DNA of 64,000 bases from Clostridium amylolyticum (GCF_900142075.1 NZ_FQZO01000005.1:248001-312000), one strand, 5' to 3'. Positions 39,933 to 48,654 are shown, counted from the stretch's first letter. The notes: generated by a model from the sequence alone, not told the origin. A program made the numbers and translations.

Positions 39933-40430
39933 CTAACCTAAAATCTCTTCAACAGATTTGCCTCTTAACTTAGCAATCTGCTCTGCAGATCTAAGTTCAG
40001 CTAATCCATTGATAGTTGCATTAACCATGTTTCTAGGATTGTTGGAGCCTAATGATTTAGCTCTAACGTCTTTTAATCCAGCAAGCTCAAGAACTGCTCT
40101 CGCAGGACCTCCAGCTATAACTCCAGTACCTTCTACCGCTGGCATGATTAACACCTTACCAGTTCCGAATCTTCCATATATTTCATGAGGAACAGTTGTT
40201 CCAACCATTTCAACTTCTACTAAATTTTTCTTTGCATCTTCGATACCTTTTCTGATTGCTTCAGGGATTTCAACGGATTTACCCATTCCAACGCCTACGT
40301 GGCCATTTTCATCTCCAACAACAACTAGTGCGCTGAATCTGAAATTTCTACCACCCTTAACAACCTTAGTAACTCTATTAATAAACACAACTTTTTCTTT
40401 AAGGTTAAGTGTGCTAGGATCGATTCTCAT
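39933..40430 (-). CDS. rpsE: Ribosomal protein S5
   Basis: A 165-residue 30S protein at the mRNA entrance, important for decoding accuracy. The double-stranded-RNA-like domain contains FRFSALVVVGDENGHVGVGMGKSVEIPEAIRKG and the C-terminal part has GTGVIAGGPARAVLELAGLKDVRAKSLGSNNP. Mutations near VVKGGRNFRFSA give spectinomycin resistance in other bacteria. It is followed by rpmD after 11 bases. Confidence 0.98.
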   Translation of the reverse strand: MRIDPSTLNLKEKVVFINRVTKVVKGGRNFRFSALVVVGDENGHVGVGMGKSVEIPEAIRKGIEDAKKNLVEVEMVGTTVPHEIYGRFGTGKVLIMPAVEGTGVIAGGPARAVLELAGLKDVRAKSLGSNNPRNMVNATINGLAELRSAEQIAKLRGKSVEEILG

Positions 40431-40449
40431 TTATTTCCCTCCTTCTTTA

Positions 40450-40809
40450 TTAAAATTGTAGTCCAGCTTCTCTCGCACCTTCTGCAAGTTCTTTAACTCT
40501 TCCGTGATAAATGAAGCCACCTCTATCGAATATAACATTATTAATGCCTTTATCTAATGCTTTTTTAGCGATAAGTTCTCCAACTTTTTTAGCAGCTTCT
40601 TTGTTGCTTCCTAAGCCTTCAAAATCTTTATCTAAGCTTGATGCTGAAACTAAAGTAACACCTTTAACATCATCAATGATTTGAGCATAAATGTTCTTTT
40701 CGCTTCTGTATACTGAAAGTCTTGGTCTTTCTGTAGTACCAGAAACTTTTTTACGAACTCTTAGATGACGTCTCTCTCTTTGTCCTTGTCTAGCTTCCTT
40801 CTTGAACAT
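40450..40809 (-). CDS. rplR: Ribosomal protein L18
   Basis: A 119-residue 5S-rRNA-binding protein of the central protuberance. Basic N-terminus (RQGQRERRHLRVRKKVSGT), RPRLSVYRSEKNIYAQIIDD and the C-terminal FDRGGFIYHGRVKELAEGAREAGLQF are diagnostic. It lies between rplF and rpsE as usual. Confidence 0.98.
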   Translation of the reverse strand: MFKKEARQGQRERRHLRVRKKVSGTTERPRLSVYRSEKNIYAQIIDDVKGVTLVSASSLDKDFEGLGSNKEAAKKVGELIAKKALDKGINNVIFDRGGFIYHGRVKELAEGAREAGLQF

Positions 40810-40828
40810 TTAGTTCACTCCTTTCCTA

Positions 40829-41371
40829 TTACTTCTTACCAGTTTTACCTTCCTTACGTCTGATAACTTCGTTATCATACTTTATACCCTTACCCTTATA
40901 AGGCTCTGGTACTCTCCAACTTCTAATATCAGCAGCTATGTCTCCAACCAACTCTTTATCAATACCTTTTACAGCAAGTTTGTTTGCTGCAAGTATTTCA
41001 AATGTGATTCCTTCTGGAGCTTCTACTTCCACTGGATGTGAGAAGCCTAAGTTCATAACTAGCTTTTTACCTTGAAGTTGAGCTCTGTAACCAACACCAA
41101 TAAGCTCTAATGTCTTTTGGTATCCTTCGGTTACTCCAACTACCATATTATTAACTAATGCTCTTGTTAAGCCATGTAAAGCTCTGTGCTCTTTTACATC
41201 ACTTGGTCTTGTTACAACTATAGCATTATCTTCAATAGCAATATTAATATCCTTGTGCATAGCTTTAACTAGCTGACCTTTTGGTCCTTTAACTGTAACA
41301 ACGTTATCTGGTGTTACATCTACAGTTACGCCAGCTGGTATAGCTATTGGTAATCTACCAACTCTTGACAT
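40829..41371 (-). CDS. rplF: Ribosomal protein L6
   Basis: A 180-residue 50S protein of two similar domains near the GTPase-associated region. MSRVGRLPIAIPAGVTV at the start, NMVVGVTEGYQKTLELIGVGYRAQ and the C-terminal EPYKGKGIKYDNEVIRRKEGK are diagnostic. The start is fixed by GGAGG 7 bases upstream of the ATG of MSRVG. An unusual 165-base gap with two hairpins separates it from rpsH. Confidence 0.98.
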   Translation of the reverse strand: MSRVGRLPIAIPAGVTVDVTPDNVVTVKGPKGQLVKAMHKDINIAIEDNAIVVTRPSDVKEHRALHGLTRALVNNMVVGVTEGYQKTLELIGVGYRAQLQGKKLVMNLGFSHPVEVEAPEGITFEILAANKLAVKGIDKELVGDIAADIRSWRVPEPYKGKGIKYDNEVIRRKEGKTGKK

Positions 41372-41400
41372 AATCGCACCTCCTGTATTTCTGTTGTGCT

Positions 41401-41459
41401 TGTAACAATTCATTGTTACATATATTTATTCATATTAAATGTAATGATAAATTCATTAC
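41401..41459 (-). other. Two hairpins in the rpsH-rplF gap
   Basis: TGTAACAA/TTGTTACA (41401-41420, 4-base loop) and GTAATGA/TCATTAC (41441-41459, 5-base loop) are perfect stems in a gap that is usually very short. No T-run follows either stem on the coding strand. The role is unknown; nothing else is visible in the 165 bases. Confidence 0.6.
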
Positions 41460-41536
41460 TTAAGATTGTACTCAATAATAATAGCAACTAATAACTATTG
41501 CCTATGTTCATCCGTAGAATTCTTAACTACTTATAA

Positions 41537-41935
41537 TTACCAAACGTAGCAAAGAACTTCTCCACCAAGACCTAGATTTCTAGCTACTCTATCTGTAACT
41601 ATACCTTGGGAAGTTGAGATAACAGCTATTCCTAATCCATTAAGAACCTTTGGAATCTCATCTTTCTTGCAGTAAACTCTTAAACCTGGTTTAGATATTC
41701 TTCTTAATCCAGTGATAACTCTATCTTTATTTCCGCCGTATTTTAATGCTATTCTAAGCATTGGAACTACACCGTCAGTATATTCTTCTATTCCTTTTAT
41801 ATATCCTTCTTCAAGTAATATATTAACCATTGCCTTCTTAACATTAGATGAAGGAATTTCTACTATTTCATGTTTCACAGCATTTGCGTTTCTAATACGA
41901 GTTAGCAAATCTGCGATAGGATCTGTCATAACCAT
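41537..41935 (-). CDS. rpsH: Ribosomal protein S8
   Basis: A 132-residue primary 16S-rRNA-binding protein. MVMTDPIADLLTRIRNAN at the start and KPGLRVYCKKDEIPKVLNGLGIAVISTSQGIVTD at the C-terminal half are diagnostic. The first of two nearby ATG codons is used, with GGAGG 9 bases upstream, as in B. subtilis S8. In E. coli S8 is the spc-operon repressor. Confidence 0.98.
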   Translation of the reverse strand: MVMTDPIADLLTRIRNANAVKHEIVEIPSSNVKKAMVNILLEEGYIKGIEEYTDGVVPMLRIALKYGGNKDRVITGLRRISKPGLRVYCKKDEIPKVLNGLGIAVISTSQGIVTDRVARNLGLGGEVLCYVW

Positions 41936-41968
41936 GTATATATGCCTCCTTTCATTACACTATGATAA

Positions 41969-42154
41969 TTACCAGCTTGCTTTCTTGCAGCCTGGAATTT
42001 CACCTTTATAAGCAAGTTCTCTAAAGCAAATTCTGCAGATACCATATTTACTTAATACAGCATGTGGTCTTCCACATAATCTGCATCTTGTGTAAGCTCT
42101 TGTTTTATATTTAGGTTCTTTGTTCCACTTTTCAATTAAAGCCTTACGTGCCAC
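41969..42154 (-). CDS. rpsZ: Ribosomal protein S14, zinc-binding type
   Basis: A 61-residue short form of S14. It is the C+ form, with a zinc site formed by CRLCGRPHAVLSKYGICRIC (two CxxC pairs). ARKALIEKWNKEPKYKTRAYTRC at the start is diagnostic. This type needs zinc; many Firmicutes keep a zinc-free paralogue elsewhere. Confidence 0.98.
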   Translation of the reverse strand: MARKALIEKWNKEPKYKTRAYTRCRLCGRPHAVLSKYGICRICFRELAYKGEIPGCKKASW

Positions 42155-42169
42155 GTTTTCCCCTCCTTA

Positions 42170-42712
42170 TTATTGAGCAAATGGCATACCAAGAAATCTT
42201 AATAACTCTCTTGCTTCCTCGTCTGTCTTTGCAGTAGTTACAAACACAATATCCATTCCTCTTACTTTGTCTACTTTATCGTACTCAATTTCTGGGAATA
42301 TTAATTGTTCTTTAATTCCTAGTGCATAGTTACCTCTACCATCAAATGCTTTAGCTGAAACTCCTCTGAAGTCTCTAACTCTTGGAAGAGCTATTGACAT
42401 TAGCTTATCAGCAAACTCATACATTTGGTTCTTTCTTAAAGTAACCTTGCAACCTATTGGCATGTTTTCTCTTATCTTAAAGTTAGCAACTGATTTTTTA
42501 GCTCTAGTGATAATTGGCTTTTGACCAGCTATTATCTGTAGATCTGCTAGTGCTGATTCAAGTATTTTTGAATTCTCCTTAGCTTCACCAATTCCCATGT
42601 TTATAATAACTTTTTCAAGTTTTGGTACTTGCATTATATTTTTATAACCGAACTTTTCCATTAAAGCTGGAACTATTTCTTTTTCATACTTCTCCTGAAG
42701 TCTTGGAATCAT
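42170..42712 (-). CDS. rplE: Ribosomal protein L5
   Basis: A 180-residue 5S-rRNA-binding protein that contacts P-site tRNA. RLQEKYEKEIVPALMEKFGYKNIMQVPKLEKVIINMGIG, AKKSVANFKIRENMPIGCKVTLRK and the C-terminal DIVFVTTAKTDEEARELLRFLGMPF are diagnostic. It lies between rplX and rpsZ. Confidence 0.98.
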   Translation of the reverse strand: MIPRLQEKYEKEIVPALMEKFGYKNIMQVPKLEKVIINMGIGEAKENSKILESALADLQIIAGQKPIITRAKKSVANFKIRENMPIGCKVTLRKNQMYEFADKLMSIALPRVRDFRGVSAKAFDGRGNYALGIKEQLIFPEIEYDKVDKVRGMDIVFVTTAKTDEEARELLRFLGMPFAQ

Positions 42713-42734
42713 TTAGTGTACCTCCTTTCAAAGA

Positions 42735-43058
42735 CTAGAATGTTTCTCCGCACTTCTTACATACTCTTACTTTTGTGCCGTCTTCTAATATTTTGTTTGC
42801 GATTCTAGTTACATTTTTACATTTTTTGCAGTATAGCATAACCTTAGAGCTAAATATAGGTGCTTCAACCTTAACAATTCCACCTTGCATATTGCTCTTG
42901 CTTGGCTTTTCATGCTTACTTACTATATTAACTCCTTGTACAAGGACTTTTCCATTCTTAGGCATAACAGCTAAAACTTCACCAGTTTTACCTTTGTCTT
43001 TACCTGAAATAACCATTACTGTGTCATTCTTTTTAACGTGTATTTTCACCTTAGCCAC
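42735..43058 (-). CDS. rplX: Ribosomal protein L24
   Basis: A 107-residue 50S assembly initiator with an N-terminal KOW motif (HVKKNDTVMVISGKDKGKTGEVLAVMPKNGKVLVQGVN). The C-terminal part has two CxxC pairs (CKKCKNVTR and CKKCGETF), suggesting a zinc site seen in many Gram-positive L24 proteins. Confidence 0.98.
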   Translation of the reverse strand: MAKVKIHVKKNDTVMVISGKDKGKTGEVLAVMPKNGKVLVQGVNIVSKHEKPSKSNMQGGIVKVEAPIFSSKVMLYCKKCKNVTRIANKILEDGTKVRVCKKCGETF

Positions 43059-43067
43059 CTCCTAATC

Positions 43068-43436
43068 TTATAGAACTTCAGGTGCTAAAGATAATATCTT
43101 AGTAAATTCCTTATCTCTAAGCTCCCTAGCAACTGGTCCGAAAATACGTGTTCCTCTTGGATTTTTATCATCTTTTATAATAACAGCTGCGTTTTCATCA
43201 AATCTGATGTATGAACCGTCTGCTCTTCTCATTCCTTTAACGGATCTAACTATAACGGCTTTAATAACATCACCTTTTTTAACAACTCCGCCTGGTGTTG
43301 CACTTTTAACGCTAGCAACGATTATATCTCCAATGTTTCCATACTTTCTTTTGGAACCACCTAATACTCTTATGCACATAATCTCTTTTGCACCTGAGTT
43401 ATCTGCAACATTTAATAGTGTTTGTTGCTGTATCAT
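43068..43436 (-). CDS. rplN: Ribosomal protein L14
   Basis: A 122-residue 50S protein at the subunit interface. MIQQQTLLNVADNSGAKEIMCIRVLGG, KKGDVIKAVIVRSVKG and GTRIFGPVARELRDKEFTKILSLAPEVL are diagnostic. L14 is also the docking site for the silencing factor RsfS. Confidence 0.98.
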   Translation of the reverse strand: MIQQQTLLNVADNSGAKEIMCIRVLGGSKRKYGNIGDIIVASVKSATPGGVVKKGDVIKAVIVRSVKGMRRADGSYIRFDENAAVIIKDDKNPRGTRIFGPVARELRDKEFTKILSLAPEVL

Positions 43437-43467
43437 GAAATTAACCTCCTTTCAGTACTAGAACCTA

Positions 43468-43722
43468 CTATTTCGCTCTCTCAATTATTTCAACCATTCT
43501 CCATCTCTTATCTTTGGATATTGGTCTAGTTTCCATAATTAATACTCTATCATTTAAATTTGCTTCATTATTTTCATCATGAGCTTTGAATTTAGTAGTC
43601 CTGTTAACTGTTTTTCCGTAAAGTGGATGTCTAACTTTAGTTTCAACTGCTACTACAATTGTCTTATCCATTTTATCAGAAACAACTCTTCCGATTCTTG
43701 TTTTTCTATATGCTCTTTCCAT
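43468..43722 (-). CDS. rpsQ: Ribosomal protein S17
   Basis: An 84-residue 30S protein with an OB fold. RKTRIGRVVSDKMDKTIVVAVETKVRHPLYGKTV and the C-terminal GDRVLI-type strand (NDRVLIMETRPISKDKRWRMVEI) are diagnostic. It follows rpmC in the usual order. Confidence 0.98.
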   Translation of the reverse strand: MERAYRKTRIGRVVSDKMDKTIVVAVETKVRHPLYGKTVNRTTKFKAHDENNEANLNDRVLIMETRPISKDKRWRMVEIIERAK

Positions 43723-43742
43723 GGGGCGAACCTCCTTTCAGA

Positions 43743-43958
43743 TTACTGTTCAAATGCCCTTCTGATCTCATCTTCTCTTATTATTGTCTTAATTTGGGCG
43801 ATAGATTTTTTAACTTCTCTTATTCTCATAGGATTTTCTAGTTGGCCTGTAGCTAGCTGGAATCTCAAGTTGAATAGCTCAGTCTTAAGATCGTTAAGCT
43901 TAACTTTTAAATCTTGAGAATCATTGCTTCTCAGTTCTCTTAACTCTCTAGCCTTCAT
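43743..43958 (-). CDS. rpmC: Ribosomal protein L29
   Basis: A 71-residue coiled-coil 50S protein beside the exit tunnel, docking site for SRP and trigger factor. The start is the ATG of MKARELRELRSNDSQDL, which lies inside the end of rplP and overlaps it by 11 bases, so translation is coupled. LNDLKTELFNLRFQLATGQLENP is diagnostic. Confidence 0.97.
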   Translation of the reverse strand: MKARELRELRSNDSQDLKVKLNDLKTELFNLRFQLATGQLENPMRIREVKKSIAQIKTIIREDEIRRAFEQ

Positions 43959-44391
43959 TACTTTCACCACCCATTTCCTCAAAATCTTTTCTTGTAACAA
44001 ATTTAGTTTTAACAGGTAGTTTATGTTGAGCAAGTCTCATTGCTTCTCTTGCAGTTTCTTCGTTAACTCCTGATAATTCAAATAAAACTCTGCCTGGTTT
44101 TATTACTGCTACCCAGTACTCTGGTGAACCTTTACCGGAACCCATACGTGTTTCAGCAGGTTTTTCTGTTATTGGCTTATCTGGGAAAATTTTTATCCAG
44201 AGTTTTCCTCCTCTTTTAACATATCTATTAATTGCAATTCTGGCTGCTTCGATTTGGTTGCTTGTAATCCAACCGCACTCAGTAGCTTGTATTGCGTAAT
44301 CTCCATATGCAATAAAGTTTCCTCTAGTTGCTTTTCCTCTCATTCTGCCTTTTTGCACTTTACGATGTTTAACTCTTTTAGGCATTAACAT
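43948..44391 (-). CDS. rplP: Ribosomal protein L16
   Basis: A 147-residue 50S protein near the A site. MPKRVKHRKVQKGRMRGKATRGN, EAARIAINRYVKRGGKLWIKIFPDKPITEKPAETRMGSGKGSPEYWVAVIKPGRVLFE-type sequence (key parts KPAETRMG and KGSPEYW) and EAMRLAQHKLPVKTKFV are diagnostic. GGAGG precedes the ATG. Confidence 0.98.
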   Translation of the reverse strand: MLMPKRVKHRKVQKGRMRGKATRGNFIAYGDYAIQATECGWITSNQIEAARIAINRYVKRGGKLWIKIFPDKPITEKPAETRMGSGKGSPEYWVAVIKPGRVLFELSGVNEETAREAMRLAQHKLPVKTKFVTRKDFEEMGGESNEG

Positions 44392-44408
44392 GCTGAATTC
44401 CTCCTTTC

Positions 44409-45074
44409 TTATGCGTTAGCTTCTTCTTTAACAGCTTTTTTAACTGGAAGGACTTCTCCTTTATAAACCCAAACCTTAACACCGATTTTTCCATAAGTTG
44501 TGTTTGCTTCTGCAAAACCATAGTCTATATCAGCTCTTAATGTTTGTAGTGGAATAGTTCCTTCATGGTAATGTTCTGTTCTTGCTATTTCAGCGCCGCC
44601 AAGTCTTCCTGAGCATGATGTTTTAACACCCTTAGCTCCTGCTCTCATTGCTCTTTGAATAGTCTGTTTCATTGCTCTTCTAAAAGATATTCTCTTTTCA
44701 AGTTGAGCAGCTACATTTTCAGCCATTAATTGAGCATCTGTTTCAGTACTTTTTACTTCAACAATATTTATTAAAACATTATTTAGTCCAACAACTTCGT
44801 TTAAACTCTTCTTTAGGTTTTCAATTCCTGATCCACCTTTGCCTATTACAACACCAGGTTTAGCAGTATATATATTCAATTTAACTCTTTTTGCTGCTCT
44901 TTCAATTTCTATTTTAGAAATTCCAGAGTTAAAAAGTTGTTTTTTCACAAAATCTCTTATTTTTTGGTCTTCAACTAAGTTATCAGCAAAAGTTCTCTTA
45001 TCAGCGAACCATTTTGCATTCCAATCCTTAATTACACCAACTCTTAATCCGTGAGGATGTACTTTTTGTCCCAC
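44409..45074 (-). CDS. rpsC: Ribosomal protein S3
   Basis: A 221-residue 30S protein at the mRNA entrance with a KH domain (GVVIGKGGSGIENLKK). MGQKVHPHGLRVGVIKDWNAKWFADK at the start and GRLGGAEIARTEHYHEGTIPLQTLRADIDYGFAEA are diagnostic. It lies between rplV and rplP. Confidence 0.98.
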   Translation of the reverse strand: MGQKVHPHGLRVGVIKDWNAKWFADKRTFADNLVEDQKIRDFVKKQLFNSGISKIEIERAAKRVKLNIYTAKPGVVIGKGGSGIENLKKSLNEVVGLNNVLINIVEVKSTETDAQLMAENVAAQLEKRISFRRAMKQTIQRAMRAGAKGVKTSCSGRLGGAEIARTEHYHEGTIPLQTLRADIDYGFAEANTTYGKIGVKVWVYKGEVLPVKKAVKEEANA

Positions 45075-45094
45075 TCTTGTTTCCCTCCTTCTTT

Positions 45095-45430
45095 TTAAGC
45101 TCTTTCCTTTACAATTACTGTAACGTGGCTAGTTTTCTTATGAATACTGAATGCTCTACCTTGAGCATGTGGTCTAAATCTCTTTAGTATAGGACCTTGA
45201 CCAACATGAGTTTCAGCAACATATAATCTTGCTCTATCTAAATTCAGATTATTCTCTGCATTTGCTACAGCTGATTTTAACACTTTATTGATAACAACAG
45301 CTGCATCCTTTGGAGTATATTCTAAAATGGCAATAGCCTCATTAACACTCTTACCTCTTATAAGGTCTAGAACTACCCCAACTTTCATTGGAGACATTCT
45401 TACATACTTAGCTATAGCTCTAGCTTCCAT
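45095..45430 (-). CDS. rplV: Ribosomal protein L22
   Basis: A 111-residue 50S protein whose beta-hairpin lines the exit tunnel. RAIAKYVRMSPMKVGVVLDLIRGKSV, DAAVVINKVLKSAVANAENN and the loop GQGPILKRFRPHAQGRAFSIHKKTSH are diagnostic. The tunnel loop is the site of macrolide-resistance changes in other bacteria; none can be judged here. Confidence 0.98.
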   Translation of the reverse strand: MEARAIAKYVRMSPMKVGVVLDLIRGKSVNEAIAILEYTPKDAAVVINKVLKSAVANAENNLNLDRARLYVAETHVGQGPILKRFRPHAQGRAFSIHKKTSHVTVIVKERA

Positions 45431-45453
45431 TTATGTTTCCTCCTTTCCAGGCT

Positions 45454-45735
45454 CTATTTTCTTTTGGAAGTTTTTTCGTTATTTACGTGTCCTCTGTAAG
45501 TCCTTGTTAAAGCGAACTCTCCAAGCTTGTGTCCAACCATATCTTCAGATATGTACACAGGTACATGCTTTCTTCCATCATGCACAGCAATTGTGTGTCC
45601 AATCATTTGTGGAAATATAGTTGAGCTTCTTGACCAGGTCTTAACAACCTTTTTTTCGTTAACTTTATTCATTTCTTCTATTTTCTTTAAAAGTCCTTCA
45701 TGTGCAAAAGGTCCTTTTTTGATTGATCTACTCAA
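45454..45735 (-). CDS. rpsS: Ribosomal protein S19
   Basis: A 93-residue 30S head protein. MSRSIKKGPFAHEGLLKKI, TWSRSSTIFPQMIGHTIAVHDGRKHVPVYISEDMVGHKLGEFALTR-type sequence (key part MVGHKLGEF) are diagnostic. The gene lies between rplB and rplV. Confidence 0.98.
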   Translation of the reverse strand: MSRSIKKGPFAHEGLLKKIEEMNKVNEKKVVKTWSRSSTIFPQMIGHTIAVHDGRKHVPVYISEDMVGHKLGEFALTRTYRGHVNNEKTSKRK

Positions 45736-45800
45736 TGGATTTGCCTCCCTTCGTGAACTTGTTTAAGAATTCAGTAAGAAGAGAATTCGTTCTCCTCTTA

Positions 45801-46628
45801 CTACTTTCTCTTCTTAATTATCATTCTATCGGAATATTTCTTTGTCTTTCTTGTCTTGTATCCAAGTGCTGGTTTACCCCAAGGAGTAAGTGGACCTGGT
45901 CTACCAACTGGAGTTTTACCTTCTCCACCACCATGTGGGTGATCTACTGGGTTCATTACGGAACCTCTTACTGTAGGTCTCCAGCCCATGTGTCTTTTTC
46001 TTCCTGCTTTACCTATATTAACAATTTCATGAGTTAAGTTAGAAACTGTTCCTATAGTAGCTCTGCATTCAACTCTAACGTATCTTACTTCACCACTTGG
46101 TAATCTTAAAGTAGCATAGTTTCCTTCTTTAGCCATAAGCTGTGCTGAAGAACCAGCAGCTCTAACCATCTGAGCTCCTTTTCCTGCTTGAAGCTCTACA
46201 TTATGAACAAATGTACCAACAGGTATGTTCTTTAATGGAAGAGTGTTACCTGGTTTAATATCAGATTCTGGTCCTGATACAACAACATCTCCAACTTTTA
46301 ATCCAACTGGAGCTATTATATATCTCTTTTCACCATCTGCATAAACTACAAGTGAAATATATGCTGATCTATTTGGATCATATTCAATGGTAGCAACCTT
46401 TGCAGGTATTCCATCTTTATTTCTCTTAAAGTCTATTATTCTATATTTTTGTTTTGCTCCACCGCCATGGTGTCTAACAGTTATCTTACCTTGAACGTTT
46501 CTACCGCCTTTTCTATTTAATGCTACTAGAAGAGACTTTTCTGGTTGATCTGTAGTTATCTCTTCGAAAGTAGGCATTGTCATTTCTCTTCTAGACGGAG
46601 TGGTAGGTCTAAACTTCTTAACTGCCAT
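45801..46628 (-). CDS. rplB: Ribosomal protein L2
   Basis: A 275-residue 50S protein needed for subunit association and peptidyl transfer. MAVKKFRPTTPSRR, GRNVQGKITVRHHGGGAKQKYR and the C-terminal GRKRHMGWRPTVRGSVMNPVDHPHGGGEG with the conserved histidine are diagnostic. Confidence 0.99.
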   Translation of the reverse strand: MAVKKFRPTTPSRREMTMPTFEEITTDQPEKSLLVALNRKGGRNVQGKITVRHHGGGAKQKYRIIDFKRNKDGIPAKVATIEYDPNRSAYISLVVYADGEKRYIIAPVGLKVGDVVVSGPESDIKPGNTLPLKNIPVGTFVHNVELQAGKGAQMVRAAGSSAQLMAKEGNYATLRLPSGEVRYVRVECRATIGTVSNLTHEIVNIGKAGRKRHMGWRPTVRGSVMNPVDHPHGGGEGKTPVGRPGPLTPWGKPALGYKTRKTKKYSDRMIIKKRK

Positions 46629-46684
46629 ATTAATTCCCTCCTTGTTTAGCTTTTCAGGCTACTCGCCTATAAATGCTTACTTTA

Positions 46685-46981
46685 TTATTGCATTCCTTCA
46701 AAGAATTCTATAGTCTTACTATCTGCTGTTAGTGTAACGATAGCTTTCTTTTGATCTGCTCTCTTTCCAACATGTACGCCAACTCTTTTAGTTTTTCCTA
46801 AAGTTCTGATTGTCTTAACATCTTGAACCTTAACACCAAATACTTCTTCAACAGCTCTCTTTATTTGAGATTTGTTAGCTGATACGTGAACGATAAAGGT
46901 GTATTTCTTATCTGCCATAACTGCCATACTCTTTTCAGTTATAACTGGCTTTCTAATTATATCATGGCTTGTTAAATTCAT
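46685..46981 (-). CDS. rplW: Ribosomal protein L23
   Basis: A 98-residue 50S protein at the exit tunnel, docking site for trigger factor and SRP. HDIIRKPVITEKSMAVMADKKYTFIVHVSANKSQIKRAVEEVFGVKV is diagnostic in its key parts (KPVITEKS, NKSQIKRAVE). Its ATG overlaps the last base of the rplD stop, so translation is coupled. Confidence 0.98.
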   Translation of the reverse strand: MNLTSHDIIRKPVITEKSMAVMADKKYTFIVHVSANKSQIKRAVEEVFGVKVQDVKTIRTLGKTKRVGVHVGKRADQKKAIVTLTADSKTIEFFEGMQ

Positions 46982-47601
46982 TATGCGTACACCTCCTCAA
47001 TCTTAGATACAGCATCCTTAGTTATTATAACTTTTTCAAACTTTAATAAATCATAAACATTGATGTTGTTAACAGGTAAAACTGCAACTCCTTCTATGTT
47101 TCTAGCTGATTTATAAACAGCCTCATTGGATTCTGCTGTAACTATTAAAGTTTTCTTTGCTTCAAATGCATTTAACATTTTAACCATTTCTTTAGTCTTT
47201 GGAGCTTCCATTTCTAGCGCTTCAAGAACTATCATTTCGTTGTCTTGAACTTTGCTAGTTAAAGCAGACTTCATGGCAACTTTCTTCATGCTCTTTGGAA
47301 TAGACACTCTATAATCTCTTGGCTTAGGTGCAAATACTATTCCACCATGTATCCATTGTGGTGCTCTTATAGAACCCTGTCTAGCTCTACCAGTACCTTT
47401 TTGTCTCCATGGCTTTATTCCACCACCTGAAACTTCTGCTCTAGTTTTAGCAGATTGTGTTCCTTGTCTTTTATTAGCAAGTAGTGCTAATACTACTTGG
47501 TGCATAGCATTTTCATTAACTTCTACGCCAAATACTGCTTCTGCTAATTGGATATCTCCAACTTTTTGTCCTTCTTTATTAAATACTCCTACTGTAGGCA
47601 T
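46981..47601 (-). CDS. rplD: Ribosomal protein L4
   Basis: A 206-residue 50S protein with an exit-tunnel loop (TRAEVSGGGIKPWRQKGTGRARQGSIRAPQW; key part KPWRQKGTGRARQG). In E. coli L4 represses its own S10 operon by binding the leader; a structured leader is present before rpsJ here but whether L4 binds it is unknown. Confidence 0.98.
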   Translation of the reverse strand: MPTVGVFNKEGQKVGDIQLAEAVFGVEVNENAMHQVVLALLANKRQGTQSAKTRAEVSGGGIKPWRQKGTGRARQGSIRAPQWIHGGIVFAPKPRDYRVSIPKSMKKVAMKSALTSKVQDNEMIVLEALEMEAPKTKEMVKMLNAFEAKKTLIVTAESNEAVYKSARNIEGVAVLPVNNINVYDLLKFEKVIITKDAVSKIEEVYA

Positions 47602-47625
47602 TCTGCATCCTCCTTTCTACTAGTA

Positions 47626-48255
47626 TTAAGCCTTAACGCTGTTTCTAATTACTACGATGTTTTTGTTTGGTCCTGGAACTCCACCTTTTATAAGGATTAA
47701 GTTCTTTTCAGCCATTACCTTAACAACTTCTAAGTTGATTACTGTAGTATTTACATGACCCATATGTCCAGGCATTTTCTTGTTTTTGAATGTTCTTGCT
47801 GGATCAGAAGATCCTCCCATGGAACCTACTGCTCTGTGGAATTTAGATCCGTGAGTCATAGGTCCTCTGTGACCATTCCATCTCTTTATAGTACCTTGGA
47901 ACCCCTTACCTTTGGAAATTCCTGATACATCAACTTTATCTCCAGCTTGGAATATGTCAGCTTTTATTTCGTTACCCACTTCATAAGAACTGATATCTTC
48001 TAATCTGAATTCTTTTATATGTTTCTTTAAAGAAACTCCTGCCTTTTGAAAATGACCTTTCATTGGTTTGTTAACCAATCTTTCCTTAACTTCACCATAA
48101 GCAACCTGTATTGCTGCGTAACCGTCATTTTCAACAGTTTTCTTTTGTAGGACAACACATGGACCTGCCTCTACTACTGTTACAGGAACAACCTTACCTT
48201 TTTCATCAAAAATTTGAGTCATTCCAACTTTTTTACCTATAATTGCTTTTTTCAT
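47626..48255 (-). CDS. rplC: Ribosomal protein L3
   Basis: A 209-residue 50S assembly protein whose loop reaches the peptidyl-transferase centre. MKKAIIGKKVGMTQIFDEKGKVVPVTVVEAGPC, SKGKGFQGTIKRWNGHRGPMTHGSKFHRAVGSMG and MPGHMG are diagnostic. The start is the ATG of MKKAIIG, with GGAGG 7 bases upstream; a longer frame adds 15 unrelated residues. Confidence 0.98.
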   Translation of the reverse strand: MKKAIIGKKVGMTQIFDEKGKVVPVTVVEAGPCVVLQKKTVENDGYAAIQVAYGEVKERLVNKPMKGHFQKAGVSLKKHIKEFRLEDISSYEVGNEIKADIFQAGDKVDVSGISKGKGFQGTIKRWNGHRGPMTHGSKFHRAVGSMGGSSDPARTFKNKKMPGHMGHVNTTVINLEVVKVMAEKNLILIKGGVPGPNKNIVVIRNSVKA

Positions 48256-48340
48256 GTAGTTACACCTCCTAAACTGATTAGCGGACTGCTTAGCAGTCAT
48301 AATAGTTCAAACTTGTATTTGTATCCGTACTATGTACGTT

Positions 48341-48649
48341 CTATAGTTTTATTTCGATGTCAACACCAGCTGGTAAATCCAGTCTCATTAACGCATCAAC
48401 TGTTTTAGGTGATGGATTAACGATGTCAATCAATCTCTTATGAGTTCTAATTTCGAACTGCTCTCTAGAATCTTTGTACTTGTGAACTGCTCTAAGAACT
48501 GTGATAATCTCTTTATCTGTTGGTAGTGGAACTGGACCAGTAACCTTTGCACCAGTGGACTTTGCAGTTTCAACAATCTTTTCAGCAGATTGATCAAGTA
48601 TTGAATGATCAAAAGCCTTTAATCTTATTCTAATTTTTTGTTTTGACAT
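48341..48649 (-). CDS. rpsJ: Ribosomal protein S10
   Basis: A 102-residue 30S protein, also known as NusE in antitermination. KIRIRLKAFDHSILDQSAEKIVETAK, GPVPLPTDKEIITVLRAVHKYKDSREQFEIRTHKRLIDI (key part REQFEIRTHKRLID) are diagnostic. It is the first gene of the S10-spc-alpha superoperon, downstream of its own promoter and a leader of about 200 bases. Confidence 0.99.
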   Translation of the reverse strand: MSKQKIRIRLKAFDHSILDQSAEKIVETAKSTGAKVTGPVPLPTDKEIITVLRAVHKYKDSREQFEIRTHKRLIDIVNPSPKTVDALMRLDLPAGVDIEIKL

Positions 48650-48654
48650 TTGGT

